Positions 26,904 to 37,904 are shown, numbered from the stretch's first letter. The stretch is DNA of 64,000 bases from Streptomyces uncialis (GCF_036250755.1 NZ_CP109583.1:4898001-4962000), one strand, 5' to 3'. A program made the numbers and translations. The notes: a model not told the origin generated them from the sequence alone.

Positions 26904-28394
26904 TCAGTCGTGCAGGGGGAGTTGCTGGACCAGCAGCTTTCCGGCCATGGTCACTCCGCCGTCCATCGCGATCGCGAGTCCGTCGGCGTAGACGTGCGGG
27001 CCGTCCACGACCGGCCCCTGGCTGTCGTCCCCGTCCTCGGAGCCGACCTCGCCCAGCAGATACGGGATGGGGCTGTGACCGTGGACGATACGGGAACCGC
27101 CGTAGACGGAGAGGAGTTCCCGGGCGGCCCGGGGGCCCGATTCGTCGCGGAAGGCGAAGCGTTTGGTGAACTTCCGGAAGAGGTCCCAGCATTCGTCGGC
27201 GTCGTTGCGCGTCAGGGTCTCGCGGACCGTGTCGTTGACGGCTTCGATGGAGTCGCCGTAGTCGAGGTACGCGGTGGTGTCGGAGTGGACGAGGAGGTGG
27301 TCGTCCTCGTGCTCCATCGCGTCGAGCCGGGACATCCACTGGAGGTGGTGGTCCTGGAGCCGGTCCATGTCGGCCTTCTGGCCGCCGTTGAGCAGCCAGG
27401 CCGCCTGGAAGGTGGCGGTGCCCGCGCCGGAGTTGACCGGGGTGTCCCCGAAGCGGCGGGCGCCGATCAGCAGCAGCTCGTGGTTGCCCATCAGGGCCTT
27501 GCAGTAGCCCCCGGCGGCGGCGGCCTCGGCGGACAGCCGCATCACCAGGTCGATCACGCCGATCCCGTCGGGGCCCCGGTCGGTGAAGTCACCGAGGAAC
27601 CAGAGGCGGGCGTTGCCGGCCGACCAGTTGCCGTCGGCGTCGATCAGGCCCTTGGCGTGCAGCGCGGCGATCAGCTCGTCCAGATAGCCGTGCACGTCCC
27701 CCACGACGAAGAGCGGACCGAGCCCTTCCGGCTCCCGGGCGGCGGCGGCCGGGGCGGGGGCCACCGGCGCCTGGAGGGTGTCCCCGCGCTTGATCACCGG
27801 GAGGTCGCGCTGGGTCGGGGTGTAGCCCTCCGGCTCCTGGCCCTCGTCGTAGGGCGGCACGCTGTCCCGCGGCGGCGACATGGAACCGACGGGCGCCGAG
27901 CTGACGCGCGTCGAGCCGATCGGCGTCTCGCTGACGGGTTCCGGGCCGATGGGCGGCGTCGAGCCGACCGCGTGGCCGACCGGCCCGTCGGGCGTCCCCG
28001 GCCCGGGGCGCGGCTCGGCGGGAAGGCCCATCACGTCCATGACCGGTGCCGTGCCCATGACGGTGACCGGGGGCGGGCCGGGTGGCGGACCCGGTTCGCC
28101 GGGTGCGGGGTACGGGGCGCCGCCCACCCGCGCGGGTGGGCCGTCGGTCCCGCCCGGCGGGTAGGGCGGCGGACCGGAGCGCGGTGCGCCCGCCGGTGCC
28201 TGGCCCTGATGGGCGTCCTGCTGTGGATCGTCGTGCCGGGACGGCTGTTCCGTACGCGGATCGATCCGGGGATCGGGCCGCGTGGCGGGCTGTCCGGGAT
28301 CTACGGGACCCGCTTCGTGCACATAGGCCGGCACGCGGAAATCGCGCACTGTCGGCGTTCGCACGACGGGTCCCTGACCTGCCCCCTGAGTCAT
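26904..28394 (-). CDS. PPP-type metallophosphatase with long proline-rich N-terminus
   Basis: 496 residues. All calcineurin-like motifs are in the C-terminal 270 residues: FVVGDVHGYLDEL (metal site), FLGDFTDRGPDG, ALMGNHELLLIGA, LLVHSDTTAYL and RIVHGHSPIPYL. This is the PPP arrangement of Ser/Thr protein phosphatases and related enzymes with a two-metal centre. The first 220 residues are Pro/Gly/Thr-rich and presumably disordered. ATG 28394 has GGAGGGG nearby. It could be a protein phosphatase or an ApaH-like diadenosine tetraphosphatase; the motif spacing does not decide. Its neighbours give no target. Confidence 0.88.
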   Translation of the reverse strand: MTQGAGQGPVVRTPTVRDFRVPAYVHEAGPVDPGQPATRPDPRIDPRTEQPSRHDDPQQDAHQGQAPAGAPRSGPPPYPPGGTDGPPARVGGAPYPAPGEPGPPPGPPPVTVMGTAPVMDVMGLPAEPRPGPGTPDGPVGHAVGSTPPIGPEPVSETPIGSTRVSSAPVGSMSPPRDSVPPYDEGQEPEGYTPTQRDLPVIKRGDTLQAPVAPAPAAAAREPEGLGPLFVVGDVHGYLDELIAALHAKGLIDADGNWSAGNARLWFLGDFTDRGPDGIGVIDLVMRLSAEAAAAGGYCKALMGNHELLLIGARRFGDTPVNSGAGTATFQAAWLLNGGQKADMDRLQDHHLQWMSRLDAMEHEDDHLLVHSDTTAYLDYGDSIEAVNDTVRETLTRNDADECWDLFRKFTKRFAFRDESGPRAARELLSVYGGSRIVHGHSPIPYLLGEVGSEDGDDSQGPVVDGPHVYADGLAIAMDGGVTMAGKLLVQQLPLHD

Positions 28395-28591
28395 CGACCC
28401 CTCCACCACCTTGCGCCGCAACTGCACCGGAACGGACTGCCTGGTCGCAGCGGCCCGCGGTGTCGTCCGCCCATCATAGGAATGCGGATCGCGCTGTGTG
28501 ATGACCCAGGGGTGGTGAATCGGAACAGGGGCCCGGTTCACCGCGCATTTCTCCCGAATTGGGCGGCGGCCGGGGACCCGTTCATCGCCGG

Positions 28592-29713
28592 CTAGCCGCT
28601 CCGGGGCGACCGGGGCGGGCTGACGGTCGTCCGCGGATGGCGCCGTTCGGAGGAGGTGCGCACGATCAGTTCGGTCGGTATCACCTGCTCGACCGGCTGG
28701 TCCGACTGCACCCCCTCGATGGCGTCGATCAGCAGTTGCACGACGGCGGTGCCGATCCGGCGCGGTTTGAGGGACAGGGTGGTGATGGGCGGCTCGGTGG
28801 TGGCGTAGACGGTCGACTCGGAGCAGCAGACGAGGAGCAGATCGTCCGGGACCCGCAGTCCGTAGCGGCGGGCGGCGGCCAGCAGGTCGGTGCCGTTCGG
28901 GTCGAAGAGACCGTAGACGGCGTCGGGCCGGTCGGGCCTCGCGAGCAGCCGGTCGGCGGCGACGGCTCCCGCGCAGGGGTCGTGCGCGGGGTACGCCTCG
29001 TACACCGGGTCCTGGCCCACCCGTTCGCACCAGCGCAGATACGCCGTTGTCGACAGATGGGTGTACGTATCGGTCGTGGTGCCGGTGAGCAGTCCGATCC
29101 GGCGGGCGCCGGCCGCCGCGAGATGGTCGAGGATGCCGAGGACGGCGGCCTCGTGGTCGTTGTCCACCCACGCGGTGACCGGCAGCGAACCGGCCGGGCG
29201 GCCGTCCGAGACGACGGGCAGGCCCTGGCGGACCAGTTCGGTGACGACGGGGTCCTTGTCCGAGGGGTCGATCACCACGGTGCCGTCGAGGGCGACGTTC
29301 GACCAGACGTCCACGGGGCTGCGGCGGGAGGTCGCGGGCAGGATGACCAGGGCGTATCCACGGGCGAGCGCGGCGGAGGTGGCGGCTCTGGCCATCTCCG
29401 CGAAGTACGCGAACTCCGTGAAGGTGAAGGGTTCGTCCCCGTAGGTCGTCACGGTGAGTCCGATGAGGCCGGACTTCCCGGTACGCAGGGTGCGGGCGGC
29501 GGCGGAGGGCCGGTAGCCCAGCCGGTCCGCCACCTCGCGGACATGTCGTCGGGTGGCGTCCGGTAACCGGCCCTTGCCGTTGAGGGCGTCGGAGACCGTC
29601 GTGATGGAGACACCGGCGGCGGCGGCAACATCTCTGATACCCGCTCGGCCTGGCCGACCGCCTCGGCGGGGGGTGTCCGCCCGGCTCACCTGGTGCTTCC
29701 CTGCTGCTGTCAT
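28592..29713 (-). CDS. LacI family transcriptional regulator
   Basis: 373 residues. The N-terminal HTH and hinge are canonical: GIRDVAAAAGVSITTVSDAL, then NGKGRLPDATRRHVREVADR and LGYRPSAAARTLRTGKS. The periplasmic-binding-protein-like sensor domain follows (GLIGLTVTTYGDEPFTFTEF, RRIGLLTGTTTDTYTHLSTT, DAVYGLFDPNGTDLLAAARR). ATG 29713 starts 60 bases from a LacI-like palindrome, so self-repression is likely. No sugar transport or catabolic gene is adjacent, so its ligand is unknown. A 468-base gap separates it from the divergent aminotransferase. Confidence 0.93.
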   Translation of the reverse strand: MTAAGKHQVSRADTPRRGGRPGRAGIRDVAAAAGVSITTVSDALNGKGRLPDATRRHVREVADRLGYRPSAAARTLRTGKSGLIGLTVTTYGDEPFTFTEFAYFAEMARAATSAALARGYALVILPATSRRSPVDVWSNVALDGTVVIDPSDKDPVVTELVRQGLPVVSDGRPAGSLPVTAWVDNDHEAAVLGILDHLAAAGARRIGLLTGTTTDTYTHLSTTAYLRWCERVGQDPVYEAYPAHDPCAGAVAADRLLARPDRPDAVYGLFDPNGTDLLAAARRYGLRVPDDLLLVCCSESTVYATTEPPITTLSLKPRRIGTAVVQLLIDAIEGVQSDQPVEQVIPTELIVRTSSERRHPRTTVSPPRSPRSG

Positions 29714-29772
29714 GGCGTGCCGATAGTAGGGCGCCGCGGGTGGGGTGGGTCGGACGCATATTCATACGTTGA

Positions 29773-29786
29773 CAGGAACGTTTCTG
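29773..29786. promoter_or_regulatory. LacI-type operator candidate
   Basis: CAGGAACGTTTCTG is a 14-base palindrome with one mismatched pair and the central CG typical of LacI-family sites, 60 bases upstream of the lacI-like start. The rest of the gap 29714-30182 shows only A/T-richer promoter-like patches and G/C-rich sequence. Confidence 0.55.
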
Positions 29787-30182
29787 CATGGCCGTGCGGG
29801 GTGAAGTCGCTTAAAACCGAGGGCTGTTGTGGCTTCCGCCAGTGAATGGGTGCGTCCGGGTGGGGGTGGGCCTGGTGAAGGAGTCATGTCTCGAAGAGGT
29901 CTCAACTCACCTTCACGGGGGATGCGCGCCACGGAGTGAGCCAGGGGTGCGAGGACACGACCCGCGCGCCCCCCGCCCGGGCGGGCGGAGCGCTCCGGGC
30001 GTGAGGGTGACCCGTGGGCGCCGGTGGAACCGGGGCGGACGGGCGGGGCGCGCGGCGGGGCGGCCGGCCGTGGGACAGGGGTGTCGCGGTGGTGCGGCGG
30101 GGGTGGAGCCTTGTAGCGGGACGGGTGGGTGGGGAATCCTCTGAGGGTATGGAGTATTGAACGAGTCGCTAGGAGGACCGTG

Positions 30183-31262
30183 GTGAGCGAGCAGAATCCC
30201 AGGCTTCGTGCCGAACTGGCCGCCGTACCCGCGTACACGCCCGGGAAGCCCGCGTCCGCCGACGGCCCGGTGGCCTACAAGCTTTCCTCGAACGAGAACC
30301 CGTACCCGCCGCTCCCCGGGGTGCTGGAGCGGGTCGTGGCCGCGTCGGGCGCCTTCAACCGCTACCCGGACATGGCGTGCACGGTGCTGCTGAACGAGCT
30401 GGCCGACCGGTTCGCCGTGCCGGTGAGCCATCTGGCGACCGGTACCGGCTCGGTCGGTGTCGCCCAGCAGCTGCTCCAGGCGACGTCGGGTCCGGGCGAC
30501 GAGGTGATCTACGCCTGGCGGTCCTTCGAGGCGTACCCGATCATCACGCAGATCAGCGGGGCGACCTCGGTACGGGTGCCGCTGACCTCGGGTGATGTGC
30601 ACGATCTGGACGCGATGGCCGACGCGATCACCGAGCGGACCCGGCTGATCTTCGTGTGCAACCCGAACAACCCGACCGGGACGGTGGTCCGCCGGGCCGA
30701 GCTGGAGCGCTTCCTGGACCGGGTGCCGGGGGATGTGCTGGTGGTGCTGGACGAGGCGTACCGGGAGTTCGTCCGGGACCCGGAGGTGCCGGACGGGGCG
30801 CAGGTCTACCGGGACCGGCCGAACGTCTGTGTGCTGCGGACCTTCTCCAAGGCGTACGGCCTGGCGGGGCTGCGGGTCGGGTTCGCGATCGCCCATGAGC
30901 CGGTGGCCGCCGCGCTGCGCAAGACGGCGGTGCCGTTCGGGGTGAGCCAGCTCGCGCAGGACGCGGCGGTGGCGTCGCTGCGCGCGGAGGACGAACTGCT
31001 GGGCCGGGTCGGCTCGCTGGTCGCGGAGCGCTCGCGGGTGGTCGCGGCGCTGACGGACCAGGGCTGGACGGTGCCGGAGACCCACGCCAACTTCGTGTGG
31101 CTGCGGCTCGGGGACCGTACGAGTGACTTCGCGGCGGCATGCGAGCGGGCCGGTGCGGTGGTCCGGCCGTTCGCGGGGGAGGGCGTGCGGATCTCGATCG
31201 GCGAGACCGAGGGGAACGACATCTTCGTGCGGGCCGCCGAGGCGTTCCGCAAGGAGCTGTGA
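30183..31262 (+). CDS. hisC: HisC-type aminotransferase (histidinol-phosphate or aromatic)
   Basis: 359-residue class I/II PLP aminotransferase. [20 protein letters not shown] is the HisC/Pat N-terminus, [15 protein letters not shown] the conserved NPNNPTG motif, [11 protein letters not shown] holds the cofactor Asp, and the Schiff-base lysine is in [18 protein letters not shown] 30183 has AGGAGG six bases upstream; GTG 30180 is possible. It is not in a histidine operon and stands alone with its own terminator, so it may act as a phenylalanine/aromatic aminotransferase (Pat) rather than, or as well as, in histidine synthesis. The hisC symbol follows family naming. Confidence 0.88.
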   Translation: MSEQNPRLRAELAAVPAYTPGKPASADGPVAYKLSSNENPYPPLPGVLERVVAASGAFNRYPDMACTVLLNELADRFAVPVSHLATGTGSVGVAQQLLQATSGPGDEVIYAWRSFEAYPIITQISGATSVRVPLTSGDVHDLDAMADAITERTRLIFVCNPNNPTGTVVRRAELERFLDRVPGDVLVVLDEAYREFVRDPEVPDGAQVYRDRPNVCVLRTFSKAYGLAGLRVGFAIAHEPVAAALRKTAVPFGVSQLAQDAAVASLRAEDELLGRVGSLVAERSRVVAALTDQGWTVPETHANFVWLRLGDRTSDFAAACERAGAVVRPFAGEGVRISIGETEGNDIFVRAAEAFRKEL

Positions 31263-31297
31263 CGCCCGTCATGTAGGAGATGAGCGCCCTCTCATAC

Positions 31298-31336
31298 AAG
31301 GCCCCCGACGACCGGCACCTTCGGTTCGGGGGCCTT
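31298..31336 (+). terminator. terminator after the aminotransferase gene
   Basis: AAGGCCCCCGA (31298-31308) pairs perfectly with TCGGGGGCCTT (31326-31336), an 11-base-pair stem with a 17-base loop, 36 bases after the stop. Confidence 0.85.
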
Positions 31337-31440
31337 CGTCGTGCCCGGCCATGGTTCCCACGGTCACCCGCGTGCGCTGCCTCCGTTAAGGGGGACCCCC
31401 GTGCGATGGGTCGCAACCGGTAGGACATAATGCTTGTGAA

Positions 31441-31456
31441 TGTGAACGCGTTCACA
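31441..31456. promoter_or_regulatory. Rex operator (ROP) upstream of cydA
   Basis: TGTGAACGCGTTCACA is a perfect 16-base palindrome identical to the consensus I know for the Streptomyces NADH/NAD+ sensor Rex. CATAAT at 31426-31431 just upstream is a likely -10, so bound Rex would overlap the transcription start. High NADH (low oxygen) should release Rex and switch on cydABCD. Confidence 0.95.
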
Positions 31457-31538
31457 AGCGCGCCCGGAAGATCCTGTTATGCGGGAGATCAAAGGGGCAA
31501 ACTGCCGCTGTGAACACGGCACGTAAGGAGAAGGAGAC

Positions 31539-33047
31539 GTGGACCTCGCTCTGGCGCCGGAGACCCTGGCGCGATGGCAGTTCGGCATCACTACCGTCTA
31601 CCACTTTCTGTTCGTCCCACTGACGATCTCCCTGGCGGCCCTCACCGCCGGACTACAGACGGCTTGGGTGCGCACGGGGAAGGAGAAGTACCTCCGGGCC
31701 ACCAAGTTCTGGGGCAAGCTCTTCCTGATCAACATCGCCATGGGTGTCGTCACCGGCATCGTCCAGGAGTTCCAGTTCGGGATGAACTGGTCCGACTACT
31801 CGCGGTTCGTCGGTGATGTCTTCGGAGCGCCGCTCGCCTTCGAGGCGCTGATCGCCTTCTTCTTCGAGTCGACCTTCATCGGGCTGTGGATCTTCGGCTG
31901 GGACAAGCTGCCGAAGAAGATCCATCTCGCCTGTATCTGGATGGTCGCCATCGGCACCATCCTCTCCGCGTACTTCATCCTCGCCGCGAACTCCTGGATG
32001 CAGCACCCGGTGGGCTACCGCATCAACGAGGCGGTCGGCCGCGCGGAACTGACCGACTTCTGGGCCGTCCTCAGCCAGAACACCACGCTCACCCAGGTCG
32101 CCCACACCCTGACCGCCGCCTTCCTCACCGGTGGCGCGTTCATGGTCGGCGTCTCCGCCTTCCACCTGGTCAAGAAGAAGCACATCCCGGTGATGAAGAC
32201 CTCGCTGCGGCTCGGTCTGATCACCGTCGCCGTCGCCGGACTGCTCACCGCCGTCAGCGGTGACCGGCTCGCCAAGGTGATGTTCGAGCAGCAGCCCATG
32301 AAGATGGCCGCCGCCGAGGCCCTCTGGGACGGACAGACGAACGCGCCCTTCTCCCTCTTCGCCTACGGGGATGTGGACAAGGGCCACAACACCGTCGCCA
32401 TCGAGATCCCCGGGATACTGTCCTTCCTCGCCCATGACGACTTCGACTCCTTCGTCCCCGGCATCAACGACGTCAACGCCGCCGAGCAGGCCGAGCACGG
32501 GCCCGGCGACTACCGGCCCAACATCCCCGTGGCGTTCTGGTCCTTCCGCTGGATGATCGGCTTCGGGATGGCGTCCTTCGGTATCGGGCTGCTGGGACTG
32601 TGGCTGACCCGCAAGAAGTTCCTGCTCCCCGCGCATATGAGGGTCGGCGAGGACGAGATGCCGAACCTCGTGCTCTTCCGGAACAAGGCCATCAGCCCCC
32701 GGTTCACCCGCTGGTACTGGCTGCTCGCCGCCTGGACGATGGCCTTCCCGCTGATCGCCAACTCCTGGGGCTGGATCTTCACCGAGACGGGCCGTCAGCC
32801 CTGGGTCGTCTACGGCGTCCTGGAGACCCGGCAGGGGGTCTCCCCCGGGACCAGCCAGGGCGAGGTCATCACCTCGATGATCGTGTTCACCACCCTCTAC
32901 GCGATCCTCGCCGTGATCGAGGTCAAGCTGCTCGCCAAGTACATCAAGGGCGGGCCGCCCGAACTGACCGAGGCGGACCTCAACCCGCCGACCAGGATCG
33001 GCGGCAACGACCGCGATCCCGACCGGCCGATGGCCTTCTCGTACTGA
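31539..33047 (+). CDS. cydA: cytochrome bd oxidase subunit I CydA
   Basis: 502-residue membrane subunit carrying the b558, b595 and d haems of the high-affinity quinol oxidase, which reduces O2 to water without pumping protons. ETLARWQFGITTVYHFLFVP holds the conserved His of the first helix; EFQFGMNWSDYSRFVGDVFG and ESTFIGLWIFGWDKLP are strongly conserved. GTG 31539 has AAGGAG upstream. It is the first gene of cydA-cydB-cydCD, controlled by the Rex site at 31441, and cydB follows 34 bases later. The length suits the short Q-loop class. Confidence 0.97.
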   Translation: MDLALAPETLARWQFGITTVYHFLFVPLTISLAALTAGLQTAWVRTGKEKYLRATKFWGKLFLINIAMGVVTGIVQEFQFGMNWSDYSRFVGDVFGAPLAFEALIAFFFESTFIGLWIFGWDKLPKKIHLACIWMVAIGTILSAYFILAANSWMQHPVGYRINEAVGRAELTDFWAVLSQNTTLTQVAHTLTAAFLTGGAFMVGVSAFHLVKKKHIPVMKTSLRLGLITVAVAGLLTAVSGDRLAKVMFEQQPMKMAAAEALWDGQTNAPFSLFAYGDVDKGHNTVAIEIPGILSFLAHDDFDSFVPGINDVNAAEQAEHGPGDYRPNIPVAFWSFRWMIGFGMASFGIGLLGLWLTRKKFLLPAHMRVGEDEMPNLVLFRNKAISPRFTRWYWLLAAWTMAFPLIANSWGWIFTETGRQPWVVYGVLETRQGVSPGTSQGEVITSMIVFTTLYAILAVIEVKLLAKYIKGGPPELTEADLNPPTRIGGNDRDPDRPMAFSY

Positions 33048-33081
33048 CGGCCTTCTCGTACCGAGGGAAAGGAACTGAGGC

Positions 33082-34086
<1,005 letters not shown>

Positions 34087-34144
34087 CCCCCTCGGACGGG
34101 GCCGGTGTCACCGGCTCCGTCCGCACCCCGCACCGCCTGGGTGT

Positions 34145-34158
34145 GTTTCATGTGAAAC
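34145..34158. promoter_or_regulatory. parS-like ParB-binding site (one mismatch)
   Basis: GTTTCATGTGAAAC, one base from the consensus, 39 bases before the perfect site at 34184. The two are the only paired parS sites in the window. Confidence 0.82.
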
Positions 34159-34183
34159 ACCCCTGAACCAACCCCGAGGGTGT

Positions 34184-34197
34184 GTTTCACGTGAAAC
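34184..34197. promoter_or_regulatory. parS site (perfect palindrome) overlapping the cydCD start
   Basis: GTTTCACGTGAAAC contains the GTG start codon (34191-34193) of cydCD, so a ParB-bound site would coincide with the beginning of the reading frame. Confidence 0.92.
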
Positions 34198-37100
34198 CGA
34201 TCGACCCGCGACTGCTCCGGTACACCCGCGCCACCCGCGGTTTCCTGCTGGCCGTGGTGCTGCTGGGGCTGGTCGGTGCGGGGCTGGTCATCGCCCAGGC
34301 CACCCTGATCGCCGAGATCGTGGTGGGTGCCTTCCAGGAAGGTCTGTCGGCCGGTGAACTGAGGACCCCGCTGATCGCGCTGGCCGCCGTGGCCGTCGGC
34401 CGCGCCGGTGTCTCCTGGCTCACCGAACTCGCGGCCCACCGGGCCAGTGCGGCGGTCAAGTCGGAGCTGCGGGGACGGCTGCTGGAGCGGGCGGGCGCGC
34501 TGGGCCCGGGGTGGCTCAGCGGCCAGCGCACGGGATCACTGGTCGCCCTCGCCACCCGGGGCATCGACGCCCTGGACGACTACTTCTCCCGCTATCTCCC
34601 CCAGTTGGGGCTCGCGGTGGTCGTACCCGTCGCGGTGCTCGTACGGATCGTCACCGAGGACTGGGTCTCCGCCGCCATCATCGCGGGCACCCTTCCGCTG
34701 ATCCCGGTCTTCATGATCCTCATCGGCTGGGCGACCCAGGCCCGGATGGACCGTCAGTGGCGGATGCTGTCCCGGCTCTCCGGACACTTCCTCGATGTGG
34801 TCGCCGGACTCCCCACGCTCAAGGTCTTCGGCCGGGCCAAGGCCCAGGCCGAGTCGATCCGCCGGATCACCGGCGACTACCGGCGCGCCACCATGCGCAC
34901 CCTGCGGATCGCCTTCATCTCGTCGTTCGCCCTGGAACTGCTCGCGACCCTGTCGGTCGCGCTCGTCGCCGTCACCATCGGGATGCGGCTGGTCCACGGC
35001 GGGATGGACCTCTCCATCGGGCTGATGATCCTGATCCTGGCGCCCGAGGCGTATCTGCCGGTCCGGCAGGTGGGCGCGCAGTACCACGCGGCGGCCGAGG
35101 GACTCGCGGCGGCGGAGGAGGTCTTCGAGGTCCTGGAGACCGAGGTCCCCACGAACGGCACGGGTGTCCTTCCCGCCGGTAAGGCGCTCGGACTGAGCTT
35201 CGACCAGGTCGGCGTCAGGTACCCGGGACGCGACGACGACGCCGTGTCCGGGGTGTCCTTCGAGGTAGGACCGGGGGAGACCGTCGCACTCGTCGGACCG
35301 AGCGGCGCGGGCAAGTCGACCCTGGTCGCCGCCGCCCTGGGCTTCGTACGCCCGCAGCGGGGCCGGGTACGGATCGGCGGGGCGGAGCTCACCGGCATCG
35401 CCCGGGAGTCCTGGCACCAGCAGGTGGCATGGGTGCCCCAACGCCCCCATCTGTACGCGGGTTCCGTCGCGGAGAACGTCCGCCTCGCCCGGCCCGACGC
35501 CGACGACACCGCCGTCCGCCGGGCCCTCCGCGACGCCGGAGCACTGGAGTTCGTGGACGCGCTGCCCGACGGGGCCGACACCCTGCTCGGGGAGGACGGG
35601 ACCGGACTGTCCGCCGGACAGCGGCAACGACTCGCCCTCGCGCGGGCCTTCCTCGCGGACCGGCCCGTGCTGCTGCTGGACGAACCCACGGCCGCGCTCG
35701 ACGGGGACACCGAGGCCGATGTGGTCGAGGCGGTACGGCGACTGGCCGTCGGCCGGACCGTGCTGCTCGTGGTGCACCGCCCGGCGCTGCTGTCCGTGGC
35801 CGACCGGGTGGTGACCCTCGCGATGCCCGAGCGGACGGTCCCGGCCCAGGGAGGTACGGCACGCACCGCCGGTACCGCCGGGGTCGCCATCGCCGCGGAC
35901 CACGGCTCGCGCAGGCGGCCCACCGGCGGCGACCTGATCGCCGAACTGACCGACGACGGCGCGGCCTTCGGTGACGAGCTGTTCCAGTCGGAGCGCGACC
36001 AGGACCGGGACCGCGAGCGGTCCGGCGACCCGTCGCACGCCATGGACCTCGTGGGCGCGCAGGCCCCGGAACGGGACGGGGACACGCCGGTCCGGGACGG
36101 ACACCCCGGGCCGGACGGCCGTACCGGGACCGGGTCCCGGCAGCGGTCCGCGCTGCGCCGGGTCCGGGACATGGCCGGACCCCGGCGGGGACGGCTCGCC
36201 CTGGCCCTGCTGCTCGGCAGCCTCGCCCTCGGCAGCGCGGTCGGCCTGATGGCGACCTCCGGATATCTGATCTCGCGGGCCTCCCAGCAGCCGCCCGTGC
36301 TCTATCTGATGATGGCCGTCACGGCCACCCGCACCTTCGGCATCGGACGGGCCTGCTTCCGCTACGCGGAACGGCTGGTCTCGCACGACGCGGTGCTGCG
36401 GATGCTCGGCGACACCCGGGTCGCCGTCTACCGGCGCCTCGAACGGCTCGCCCCCGCCGGACTGCGCACCACCCGGCGCGGGGATCTGCTGACCCGGCTG
36501 GTGACCGATGTCGACGCCCTCCAGGACTACTGGCTGCGCTGGCTGCTCCCGGCCGGTGCCGCCCTCGCCGTCTCCGCCGGAGCCGTCGGCTTCACCGCCT
36601 GGCTGCTGCCCGAGGCCGGTGCCGTGCTCGCCGTGGGACTGCTCGCCGCCGGTGCCGGGGTACCGCTGCTGTCCGGCGCGGTCGCCCGGCGCGCCGAGCG
36701 CAGGCTCGCCCCGGCCCGCGGGGTGCTCGCCACCCGGGTCACGGACCTGCTCACCGGAACCGCCGAACTGACCGTCGCGGGCGCCCTGCCCGCCCGTACC
36801 GCCGAGGCCAGGAAGGCCGACTCGGTCCTCACCCGGATCGCCTCCCGCGCCGCGTCCGCCACCGCGCTCGGGGACGGGCTGACCGCGCTGGTCTCCGGAC
36901 TGACCGTCGCGGTGACCGCCCTGGTCGCCGCGCGGGGAGTCGCGGACGGACGGCTGGACGGCGTCGCCATGGCGGTGGTGGTGCTCACCCCGATGGCCGC
37001 GTTCGAGGCGGTCATGGGGATGCCGCTCGCCGTCCAGTACCGCCAGCGGGTCCGCAAGAGCGCCGAACGGGTGCAGGAGGTGCTGGACGCGCCCGCACCC

Positions 37101-37904
37101 GTACGCGAGCCCGCCACCCCCGCCGCCGCGCCCGCCTCGCCGTTCCCGCTGCGGCTGGAAGGACTGCGGGCCCGCTACGAGGGGCAGCGGCGCGACGCGC
37201 TCGCCGGCGTCGATCTGACCCTGGACGAAGGGCGACGGATCGCGGTCGTCGGGACCTCCGGCTCCGGGAAGACGACCCTCGCCCAGGTCCTGCTGCGCTT
37301 CCTCGACCCGCGTCCCGACGGGACCGGCGGCGCGTACACCCTCGGCGGGGTCGACGCGCACTCGCTCGACGGCGACACCGTGCGGGGGTTCGTGGGGCTG
37401 TGCGCCCAGGACGCGCACCTCTTCGACAGCTCCGTCCGCGAGAACCTGCTGCTGGCGCGGCGGGACGCGGACGACACCGAGCTGCGGGACGTACTGGCCC
37501 GGGTGCGGATGCTGGAGTGGGCCGACTCGCTGCCCGACGGACTGGACTCGCTCGTCGGGGAGCACGGGGCACGGCTGTCCGGCGGACAGCGGCAGCGGCT
37601 CGCGCTGGCACGGGCCCTGCTCGCGGACTTCCCCGTACTGGTGCTGGACGAGCCCGCCGAACACCTCGACCTGCCGACCGCCGACGCCCTGACCGCCGAC
37701 CTGCTGGCGGCCACCGAGGGCCGGACGACGGTACTGATCACCCACCGGCTGGCCGGACTGGAGGAGGTCGACGAGGTGATCGTGCTGGAGGCGGGGCGGA
37801 TCGTCCAGCGGGGCGCGTTCGACACGCTCACCGCGGTCGAGGGGCCGCTGGCACGGATGCGGGACCGCGAGGGCGCGGCGGATCTGCTGGCGGCGGCGGT
37901 GTAG
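34191..37904 (+). CDS. cydCD: CydCD fused ABC transporter for cytochrome bd assembly
   Basis: 1237 residues: two complete half-transporters fused head to tail. Each has six membrane helices and an ATPase. Walker A motifs are GPSGAGKST (about residue 370) and GTSGSGKTT (about 1020); ABC signatures are LSAGQRQRLALARAF and LSGGQRQRLALARAL. The first half matches CydD, the second CydC. The pair exports glutathione/cysteine-type reductant in E. coli and is needed for cytochrome bd assembly; the reductant in mycothiol-containing actinomycetes is uncertain. GTG 34191 is chosen over GTG 34182 because GAGGG at 34176-34180 is then ten bases away. The linker between the halves (about residues 560-660) is charged and disordered. 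Confidence 0.95.
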   Translation: MKPIDPRLLRYTRATRGFLLAVVLLGLVGAGLVIAQATLIAEIVVGAFQEGLSAGELRTPLIALAAVAVGRAGVSWLTELAAHRASAAVKSELRGRLLERAGALGPGWLSGQRTGSLVALATRGIDALDDYFSRYLPQLGLAVVVPVAVLVRIVTEDWVSAAIIAGTLPLIPVFMILIGWATQARMDRQWRMLSRLSGHFLDVVAGLPTLKVFGRAKAQAESIRRITGDYRRATMRTLRIAFISSFALELLATLSVALVAVTIGMRLVHGGMDLSIGLMILILAPEAYLPVRQVGAQYHAAAEGLAAAEEVFEVLETEVPTNGTGVLPAGKALGLSFDQVGVRYPGRDDDAVSGVSFEVGPGETVALVGPSGAGKSTLVAAALGFVRPQRGRVRIGGAELTGIARESWHQQVAWVPQRPHLYAGSVAENVRLARPDADDTAVRRALRDAGALEFVDALPDGADTLLGEDGTGLSAGQRQRLALARAFLADRPVLLLDEPTAALDGDTEADVVEAVRRLAVGRTVLLVVHRPALLSVADRVVTLAMPERTVPAQGGTARTAGTAGVAIAADHGSRRRPTGGDLIAELTDDGAAFGDELFQSERDQDRDRERSGDPSHAMDLVGAQAPERDGDTPVRDGHPGPDGRTGTGSRQRSALRRVRDMAGPRRGRLALALLLGSLALGSAVGLMATSGYLISRASQQPPVLYLMMAVTATRTFGIGRACFRYAERLVSHDAVLRMLGDTRVAVYRRLERLAPAGLRTTRRGDLLTRLVTDVDALQDYWLRWLLPAGAALAVSAGAVGFTAWLLPEAGAVLAVGLLAAGAGVPLLSGAVARRAERRLAPARGVLATRVTDLLTGTAELTVAGALPARTAEARKADSVLTRIASRAASATALGDGLTALVSGLTVAVTALVAARGVADGRLDGVAMAVVVLTPMAAFEAVMGMPLAVQYRQRVRKSAERVQEVLDAPAPVREPATPAAAPASPFPLRLEGLRARYEGQRRDALAGVDLTLDEGRRIAVVGTSGSGKTTLAQVLLRFLDPRPDGTGGAYTLGGVDAHSLDGDTVRGFVGLCAQDAHLFDSSVRENLLLARRDADDTELRDVLARVRMLEWADSLPDGLDSLVGEHGARLSGGQRQRLALARALLADFPVLVLDEPAEHLDLPTADALTADLLAATEGRTTVLITHRLAGLEEVDEVIVLEAGRIVQRGAFDTLTAVEGPLARMRDREGAADLLAAAV

